A stretch of 5,086 bases of DNA from Acidimicrobiia bacterium (GTDB lineage Bacteria; Actinomycetota; Acidimicrobiia; Spongiisociales; ZC4RG35), in NCBI GenBank assembly GCA_025929005.1, contig JAICND010000142.1:1-5086 (forward strand). The letters run 5' to 3'. The notes under the pieces were generated by a model, which saw only the letters and a list, made by a program, of their open reading frames with translations, made no database searches and was not told where the DNA came from. Made by a program: the position numbers and the translations under genes. Below are positions 1 through 4,178 of the stretch, one piece after another. Every line of letters starts with the position of its first letter. Position 1 is the first letter of the stretch.

Positions 1-153
1 CGCCCTGCTGAAATCGTGGAACTGGAGATGCGGTTGGCGGATCGTCTCGGCAACCCGACCAAGGTGGAGTTCCGCGGCGGCAAAGGAACCGTCAAAATCA
101 AGTACGGGAGCCTGGAGGATCTGGAGAAGCTCTACCGGAAGCTGATGAAATAG
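1..153 (+). CDS. parB: ParB chromosome-partitioning protein, C-terminal end (partial)
   Basis: Only the last 50 codons and the TAG stop are in the window; the gene begins to the left. The frame reads into RLADRLGNPTKVEFRGGKGT, followed by VKIKYGSLEDLEKLYRKLMK. This is the typical ParB/Spo0J C-terminal dimerisation domain: a helix with L..RLG, a beta strand with basic residues, a glycine-rich turn (RGGKG), a second strand (VKIKY) and a final helix with the S.EDLE..Y..L pattern. In the family this domain dimerises ParB and binds DNA non-specifically, while the upstream part (not seen) binds parS and CTP and works with ParA in origin segregation. It is convergent with the cwlM-like gene, as in mycobacteria, and this supports both the assignment and an origin-proximal location. 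No separate transcription terminator is visible after the stop. A distant non-ParB homologue is unlikely given the context. Confidence 0.88.
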   Translation, partial: RPAEIVELEMRLADRLGNPTKVEFRGGKGTVKIKYGSLEDLEKLYRKLMK

Positions 154-174
154 GGCCCCCTCCCGGCTGCGCAC

Positions 175-1137
175 CTACTCCTTGGGGCTGGCGAAGAAGC
201 CTTCGAGCGCGGCCACGACCTTGCGACCAGTGTCAGCTGCCAGATCGGTGCGGGCCACGATTACCGCCGGCGCTCGTGTTTCACGCAGAATTGCGGTCGC
301 TCGTCCCTCCACCTCGCCTCCAACGGCTTCCGAGATCGAGCGCGCCAGCAGTTCCCCTGCTTGGGAGCGGCCCCGCTCGCTGACGAAGTAGTAGATGGCG
401 TTGGCGCCCTCGCGACCTAGTTGAAACGAGATGACAACTTCAGCCCCCACCCGATTGGCGCGGCCGGCGCGAACCCGCTCGGGGAGCGAAGTGTCGGCAC
501 TGCGCGACATCATCGGCACTCCACCCTTTTCCTGCAGATCGAGCGCCGCCGCGGCGGCTGCCGCCCAGGCGGCGTGGGCCTCCTCGGGACTTCGGCAACC
601 GGCATCAAAGAACACCCGGGCGCCGACCAGGCTGCCCGGGAGGGCCCGCAACCACTCCATTTCCCTGATCGCCTCCCGCCCTCCCCGCATCGACCCCCGC
701 AGGATCAACCTCAGCTCGGTGATCACCTCGGGACCGGCCTTGCCGTCTTCGGGAAGACCGCGGTTGCGTTGAAAATCGATCAAGGCGGTCTCGGTGGCGT
801 TGCCGAAGATGCCGTCGATCTTGCCAGCGTCGAAACCAAGCTGGTTGAGGCGGCTTTGAAACTCAGCGACATCTTCACCACGCAGCATCGGTCGGCGTAG
901 AAACAGGAGTCGATCGCCCAAGCGATAGCCAGCCTCATAAAGCACCCGCCAGGTCTCGGGACCGACGACGCCGTCGGTGGTCAGACCACGCGACTCCTGG
1001 AAAAGCCGGACCGCTGCCTCGGTAGAGTCGCCGAACTCTCCACGCGGATCAGGGGAAGTTGGGTACCCAAGCGCGGCCAAACGATCCTGGATGTCGCGAA
1101 CGGGTTCACCCGAATCGTTCAGCCGGTAGAGGCGCAT
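175..1137 (-). CDS. cwlM: CwlM-like protein: two peptidoglycan-binding repeats plus degenerate N-acetylmuramoyl-L-alanine amidase domain
   Basis: The protein has 320 aa. Residues 9-67 and 86-144 are two PG_binding_1 repeats, each with the pattern G..V...Q..L..LG, (D)G.FG..TE.A...FQ..RGL..DG..GPE. Residues 172-318 follow the Amidase_3 fold: VFFDAG at 175-180, the 'R..D.SL.ERV..AN..GAE' stretch at 212-233, ISFQ at 236-239 and PAVIVA at 290-295. There is no signal peptide or TM segment, so it should be cytoplasmic. The usual zinc histidine of D-P-G-H is Cys181, the second zinc histidine (SIH) is Gln239, and the catalytic Glu after PAVLVE is Ala295/Arg296, so hydrolase activity is doubtful. In mycobacteria CwlM is an essential cytoplasmic regulator (target of PknB; MurA, MurJ and FhaA partners), and the same role is inferred here from architecture and synteny. 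The ATG at 1137 has TTGAGG 5 nt upstream and lies 26 bp after the trxA stop, so it is probably co-transcribed. The protein ends right after the amidase fold. Confidence 0.85.
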   Translation of the reverse strand: MRLYRLNDSGEPVRDIQDRLAALGYPTSPDPRGEFGDSTEAAVRLFQESRGLTTDGVVGPETWRVLYEAGYRLGDRLLFLRRPMLRGEDVAEFQSRLNQLGFDAGKIDGIFGNATETALIDFQRNRGLPEDGKAGPEVITELRLILRGSMRGGREAIREMEWLRALPGSLVGARVFFDAGCRSPEEAHAAWAAAAAAALDLQEKGGVPMMSRSADTSLPERVRAGRANRVGAEVVISFQLGREGANAIYYFVSERGRSQAGELLARSISEAVGGEVEGRATAILRETRAPAVIVARTDLAADTGRKVVAALEGFFASPKE

Positions 1138-1163
1138 AGCGGCCTCAATGGTGGCAGATAGGG

Positions 1164-1490
1164 CTACTGGAGGTACTCGCCGAGCTCGGCCACCAAAGAG
1201 TGCTTGGGACGGGCGCCCACGATTCGCTTCTTCTCGACCCCGTCCTTGAAGAGGATCAAGGTGGGGATGCTCATGACGTCGAAGTTCATTGAAAGTTGAG
1301 GGTGTTCGTCAACGTTGAGTTTGCCGATCGAGAGCTTTGCTCCGTGCTCGACGGCTATCTCCTCCAGAATCGGAGCTATCAACCGACACGGCCCACACCA
1401 CTCGGCCCAAAAGTCTACGAGGATCGGCTTCGAACCACCGATCGTTTCGTCGAAATTGGCCTCGTCAAGGATGACGGTGTTTGCGCTCAT
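1164..1490 (-). CDS. trxA: Thioredoxin
   Basis: A 108-aa classical thioredoxin, the usual family length. It reduces protein disulfides in the cytoplasm and is itself recycled by the neighbouring thioredoxin reductase using NADPH. The redox centre WCGPC is at residues 31-35, preceded by VDFWAE (25-30) with the buried Asp26. The cis-proline is in SIPT (Pro76), and the VG motif (91-92) near the end completes the substrate groove. No signal peptide or TM segment is present. The ATG at 1490 is chosen because a strong ribosome-binding site (GAGAGGAG, complement of 1497-1504) lies 6 nt upstream. It stands 85 bp downstream of trxB, the widest gap in the cluster, and that gap may hold its own promoter. 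It corresponds by position to trxC of mycobacteria; the symbol trxA is used for the generic family. Confidence 0.96.
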   Translation of the reverse strand: MSANTVILDEANFDETIGGSKPILVDFWAEWCGPCRLIAPILEEIAVEHGAKLSIGKLNVDEHPQLSMNFDVMSIPTLILFKDGVEKKRIVGARPKHSLVAELGEYLQ

Positions 1491-1496
1491 GCCTGG

Positions 1497-1504
1497 CTCC
1501 TCTC
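1497..1504 (-). promoter_or_regulatory. Strong ribosome-binding site of trxA
   Basis: On the minus strand this reads GAGAGGAG, a near-perfect Shine-Dalgarno sequence ending 6 nt before the ATG at 1490. It is clearly better than the weak sites before the sigma and anti-sigma genes, fitting a higher demand for thioredoxin than for the regulators. Confidence 0.75.
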
Positions 1505-1532
1505 TATTTCCGTGAGATCTCTTAAACCTAAG

Positions 1533-1542
1533 TCACCGGTGA
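1533..1542. repeat. 10-bp perfect palindrome TCACCGGTGA in the trxB-trxA gap
   Basis: TCACCGGTGA equals its own reverse complement. It lies in the 85-bp gap between trxB and trxA, directly after the -10-like element of the candidate ECF promoter, so it would cover the region around the transcription start. This placement would suit a dimeric repressor, but a 10-bp palindrome can occur by chance in GC-rich DNA and there is no second copy in the gap. Confidence 0.3.
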
Positions 1543-1568
1543 GACATTTCCGGTTGGTAACGATTCCC
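1541..1568 (-). promoter_or_regulatory. Candidate ECF-type promoter upstream of trxA
   Basis: On the minus strand GGGAAT (complement of 1563-1568) is followed after 16 nt by TGTCTC (complement of 1541-1546). Actinobacterial ECF sigma factors commonly use GGGAAC/T as -35 and CGTC or GTT-type -10 elements with 16-19 nt spacing, and thioredoxin genes are classic targets of SigR/SigH. The -35 fits well; the -10 matches CGTC at three of four bases. It lies about 50 nt before the trxA ATG, inside the only long gap of the operon. A vegetative -10 (TAGGTT, nearer the gene) is also possible but has no recognisable -35. This is a motif-level prediction only. Confidence 0.35.
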
Positions 1569-1575
1569 GACCGGG

Positions 1576-2517
1576 TCACCCCGATACCTCGGCGGTGTGA
1601 TGGGCCAGAACGTGACCAGCGTCGATGGCAGCCATACATCCGGTTCCCGCCGCACTTACCGCCTGACGGTATCGAGAGTCGGCCACGTCGCCGGCCGCGA
1701 AGACCCCCGGGATCCCAGTGGCAGTGGTTCCGTCTCCGGCCAGGACGACATAACCCTTCAGGTCGAGCTTGAGTTGACCTTCAAACAAAGCCGTGTTGGG
1801 TTGATGACCGATAGCCACGAATACCCCATTGGTTGGAAAGTTGGTTTCGGCACCGGTCAACGTGTCGGTCAGGGTCACTGAATCGACCGATTCCGCGCCG
1901 TGGATGGCAGTCACTTCAGTGTTCCAGATCACGTCGATCTTGTCGTGTTCAAGCACTCTTCGGGCCATGATGGCCGACGCTCTGAATTCATCTCGACGGT
2001 GCACGACGGTGACTCGCGAGGCGAATTTCGTCAGAAATAGCGCCTCCTCCATGGCCGAGTCGCCGCCGCCCACGACGACCAGCTCCCGGTTTCGGAAGAA
2101 GAAGCCGTCACAGGTTGCACAGGCAGAAACCCCCCGTCCTGTGAGGCGCTCCTCGCCGGGAATTCCGAGCCATTTGGCGGTGGCACCCGTGGCGACGATG
2201 ACCGTGTGTGCCCGGTACTCGTCAGCACCGACCCAGACGCCGAATGGGCGCTCGGAGAAGTCCACCCTCGTCACGTCGGACGGAAGCAGGCGGGCGCCAA
2301 ATCGCTCGGCCTGCTTGCGGAACTTCTCCATCAGCTCGGGCCCGAGGATCCCATCGGGAAAGCCGGGGTAGTTCTCGACGTCGGTGGTGATCATCAACTG
2401 ACCGCCCGCCTTGACGCCTTCGAACACGAGAGGTGACAGATCGGCCCGCGCCGCATAGAGAGCAGCAGTGAGACCTGCCGGTCCACTGCCGATGATGATC
2501 AAGTTCTCGGCGCTCAA
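1576..2517 (-). CDS. trxB: Thioredoxin reductase (NADPH, FAD-dependent)
   Basis: A 313-aa low-molecular-weight thioredoxin reductase of normal length. It transfers electrons from NADPH through FAD and a redox-active disulfide to thioredoxin in the cytoplasm. The FAD-binding GSGPAG is at residues 10-15, GGQL at 38-41 and ENYPGFP at 48-54. The active-site CATC is at 133-136, directly followed by DGFFF. The NADPH-binding GGGDSAMEEA is at 150-159, with HRRDEFRAS at 173-181 for the 2'-phosphate of NADPH. The second FAD motif GVFAAGDV is at 271-278, followed by the RQAVSAAG.G region at 284-293. The start is a TTG at 2517 overlapping the upstream stop by four bases (TTGA); TAGGAG 9 nt and AGGA 4 nt upstream support it, and no ATG is better placed. 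It pairs with the thioredoxin 85 bp downstream. Confidence 0.96.
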   Translation of the reverse strand: MSAENLIIIGSGPAGLTAALYAARADLSPLVFEGVKAGGQLMITTDVENYPGFPDGILGPELMEKFRKQAERFGARLLPSDVTRVDFSERPFGVWVGADEYRAHTVIVATGATAKWLGIPGEERLTGRGVSACATCDGFFFRNRELVVVGGGDSAMEEALFLTKFASRVTVVHRRDEFRASAIMARRVLEHDKIDVIWNTEVTAIHGAESVDSVTLTDTLTGAETNFPTNGVFVAIGHQPNTALFEGQLKLDLKGYVVLAGDGTTATGIPGVFAAGDVADSRYRQAVSAAGTGCMAAIDAGHVLAHHTAEVSG

Positions 2518-2789
2518 GTAGTCCTGCTCCTACGACTCCACATAAACACTCCGCCGATCAGGAGGATCAACGCGAGGACGGCGAAAGCTCCATCTGGTCC
2601 GAGGGGGATCTCGAGGGCGCCGTACACAGTGAGCAACAGGAAAACCACCGCCATGATTCCCAGACTGGCCACGACCAGCCCCATGGCGGTCAAACGGAGC
2701 ACCCGGGCAACCCGGTCCACGGTCATCGCCCGGACCTTGAGTGCTATCGACTCGAGAAAATCGGCGAAACGGGTTGGAAAGTCGTCCAC
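2514..2789 (-). CDS. Small two-transmembrane protein of unknown function (holin-like or phage-holin-superfamily-like shape)
   Basis: A 91-aa protein that I do not recognise at family level. Residues 1-30 form an amphipathic, charged N-terminal segment (pattern F.DFLES.A.KVRAM..DR..R). Residues about 34-58 (MGLVVASLGIMAVVFLLLTV core) and 67-83 are two hydrophobic helices separated by a short loop (ALEIPLGPDG). The end is strongly basic (SRRSRTT), placing both termini in the cytoplasm by the positive-inside rule. This shape is common for actinobacterial 'holin-superfamily' small membrane proteins, but sequence alone does not show a pore function. The start is a GTG at 2789 with only a weak upstream site; an ATG at residue 22 is an alternative. 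It lies 45 bp after the anti-sigma gene and overlaps trxB by four bases, so it is co-transcribed and probably translationally coupled. Its position between anti-sigma factor and trxB is not part of the mycobacterial arrangement as I recall it. Confidence 0.75.
   Translation of the reverse strand: MDDFPTRFADFLESIALKVRAMTVDRVARVLRLTAMGLVVASLGIMAVVFLLLTVYGALEIPLGPDGAFAVLALILLIGGVFMWSRRSRTT
2522..2532 (-). promoter_or_regulatory. Ribosome-binding site deciding the TTG start of trxB
   Basis: The minus strand reads TAGGAGCAGGA, two Shine-Dalgarno-like blocks 9 and 4 nt before the TTG at 2517. It lies within the last codons of the upstream membrane protein, so trxB translation can start independently or be coupled to it. 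This site is the reason for accepting the non-ATG start. Confidence 0.7.
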
Positions 2790-2804
2790 TACCGCCGAGG
2801 TTAG

Positions 2805-2814
2805 CCCGGCCGGG
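2805..2814. repeat. 10-bp perfect palindrome CCCGGCCGGG between anti-sigma gene and small membrane protein gene
   Basis: CCCGGCCGGG is self-complementary and sits in the 45-bp gap. With no loop and no following T-run it is not a convincing terminator. Nearby TTGCCG and TAACCT on the minus strand resemble -35 and -10 boxes but are only 15 nt apart, so I do not call a promoter. Chance occurrence in GC-rich DNA is likely. Confidence 0.2.
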
Positions 2815-2834
2815 ATTACGGCAAGAGGGGCCGG

Positions 2835-3602
2835 CTACTCCGGTGGAAGCTCTACGAGGACACACGTCGCCTCGTCATATATGAGGGCTTCTCTTCCGTC
2901 CTGGGTGGCGACGATGAAGATGACGATCGGTCGCCCGTCCAAGCTCGACTCAGCCACCTGGAGTACTTCTCGAGTCGAGACCTCGTCGGCGCAGGCGGCG
3001 CCTTCTCCTTGAGTGGCGTCTTCACGGGGACTGGCCCCGTAGAGAGGCTGGGATGATTCGTCCAGGAGCGCGTCGATCTCGGCCCGGACGGCGTCGGCAT
3101 CACCCCCAGCGAGGAGTCGAAACGTATCTAAGGCGGTTTCAGCGGCCGCCGATGTAGTCCCACCAGCAGCGGTGGTTGTGGTGGCCATGGCTTCGGTCGA
3201 ACTGTCGTTTCCTCCCAGAGCGCCAGCCGTGGTCGAAAAGGCGCCGCGGGATCCTGCACCCATGGTCCCCACGAAGACGGCTCCCAGTCCGATCAGCACG
3301 AGCCCGGCTGCGGCTATCGATGCGACTCGCATCCACCGTTGAGTCCTGCGCCGATCATTCATGGTGATGACGTTCCCATGAGGCAGACGCTCAATGATCG
3401 CGTGTAGCTCCAGGCGTTCTGGATCGGTCAGTCGGACTGGAGGCAAGCTGGCCACCAGGCTCTTGACGCCCCTCTGCAGGTCGTATTCCCGCTTACAGTC
3501 GGCGCACACCTCGACCAGGTGCCGCGCCTCGTCGCCGTCAGCGGGCAGGCCTTCGGCATAAGCGGCGATCAGTTCCAGGTCGTGTTGAAGATGCTGTTCC
3601 AT
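2835..3602 (-). CDS. Membrane-bound anti-sigma factor with zinc-finger-like N-terminal domain (RsmA-like)
   Basis: A 255-aa protein. Residues 1-75 are the cytoplasmic anti-sigma domain, with the metal motif at His28, Cys33 and Cys36 (HLVEVCADC). The spacing is H-x4-C-x2-C, one residue longer than the usual H-x3-C-x2-C. Residues 84-92 are basic (RRRTQRWMR), and 93-113 form one TM helix (VASIAAAGLVLIGLGAVFVG). Residues 120-157 are a low-complexity Ala/Thr/Gly/Ser linker, and about 158-255 form a small extracytoplasmic domain with two cysteines (204 and 247). By family knowledge it holds the ECF sigma factor at the membrane and releases it on a signal. It starts 3 bp after the sigma stop, the usual sigma/anti-sigma pairing that gives equal amounts. 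ATG 3602 has only a weak ribosome site, so translational coupling is likely. It sits at the position of mycobacterial rsmA; similarity of the outer domain to it cannot be judged here. Confidence 0.85.
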   Translation of the reverse strand: MEQHLQHDLELIAAYAEGLPADGDEARHLVEVCADCKREYDLQRGVKSLVASLPPVRLTDPERLELHAIIERLPHGNVITMNDRRRTQRWMRVASIAAAGLVLIGLGAVFVGTMGAGSRGAFSTTAGALGGNDSSTEAMATTTTAAGGTTSAAAETALDTFRLLAGGDADAVRAEIDALLDESSQPLYGASPREDATQGEGAACADEVSTREVLQVAESSLDGRPIVIFIVATQDGREALIYDEATCVLVELPPE

Positions 3603-3605
3603 TGG

Positions 3606-4178
3606 TTACTCGGTACCTGTTTGATGTTCAGAGCCGGGCAAAAGGTTCCCGAGCATCCCTGCCATCTGCCGACGAGCCCGGAAGAGTCTCGATTTGACGG
3701 TGCCAATCGGGAGATCGAGGGCTTCAGCGACATCGGGAAGGGAGTATCCCTGGATGTCCGATAACACCACCACCGCCCGGAAATCGGGGGAGAGCGAGGC
3801 CAGGGCGTTCTCTATCTGGGGGCGGAGTTCGACCGATATGTAAGCGTCCTCTCCGCTGGGATCGGCCGGGTCCATGTAGTCCGGCATCGCCTCGATCGGC
3901 CGCCGCCGCTCTTTACGCAACAGGTCATAACAGGTGTTGACGGTGATCCGGTACAGCCAGGTCCCTACGGCGGCCGTGCCCCGGTATTGGCCAGCTTTGC
4001 GATAGAGAGTTGTGAAGGTCTCCTGGACCGCGTCGAGGGCCGATGCCCGCGATCCCATCAGCCGAAGACAAACCGAGAAGACCCGGTCCTCGTGGCGTCG
4101 CATCAGCAAGGTGAATGACTCGTGATCTCCTTGGGCCGCGCTGGCCAGAAGCGCCGCGTCGTCCGCTGGAGGGGTCAT
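3606..4178 (-). CDS. sigM: ECF RNA polymerase sigma factor (SigM-position)
   Basis: A 190-aa sigma-70 family protein with only regions 2 and 4, the ECF layout. Region 2 covers about residues 9-93: the AAQGDHESFTLLMRRHEDRV stretch (14-33), DAVQETF (49-55, the usual 'DAEDLVQETF' position for core binding), and GTWLYRITVNTCYDLLRKE (72-90) for the -10 element. Region 4 covers about 115-176: LSPDFRAVVVLSDIQGYS (129-146), then the helix-turn-helix PDVAEALDLPIGTVKSRLFR (148-167) that reads the -35 element. The ATG at 4178 is chosen because it overlaps the upstream stop as ATGA and the domain begins at once; an upstream in-frame start would add 63 residues lying entirely inside the preceding gene and without sigma features. 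No clear Shine-Dalgarno is visible, so coupling to the upstream gene is likely. The neighbouring anti-sigma gene supports the role. The symbol rests on synteny (next to the pseudokinase and before anti-sigma, trxB, trxA, cwlM). Confidence 0.9.
   Translation of the reverse strand: MTPPADDAALLASAAQGDHESFTLLMRRHEDRVFSVCLRLMGSRASALDAVQETFTTLYRKAGQYRGTAAVGTWLYRITVNTCYDLLRKERRRPIEAMPDYMDPADPSGEDAYISVELRPQIENALASLSPDFRAVVVLSDIQGYSLPDVAEALDLPIGTVKSRLFRARRQMAGMLGNLLPGSEHQTGTE

Noticed and set aside
421..900. Long plus-strand open frame opposite cwlM
   Set aside because: It is a shadow of cwlM in GC-rich DNA: no ribosome site, no recognisable domain, and Pro/Arg/Gly-rich composition. The cwlM frame shows clear conserved domains over the same region.
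1829..2371. Plus-strand open frame of 180 codons opposite trxB
   Set aside because: It is antisense to the conserved FAD and NADPH motifs of trxB and is Ser/Arg/Thr-rich without domain features.
2805..2814. CCCGGCCGGG as a transcription terminator after the anti-sigma gene
   Set aside because: The palindrome has no loop and no T-run, and the next gene is tightly linked to trxB, so the operon probably reads through.
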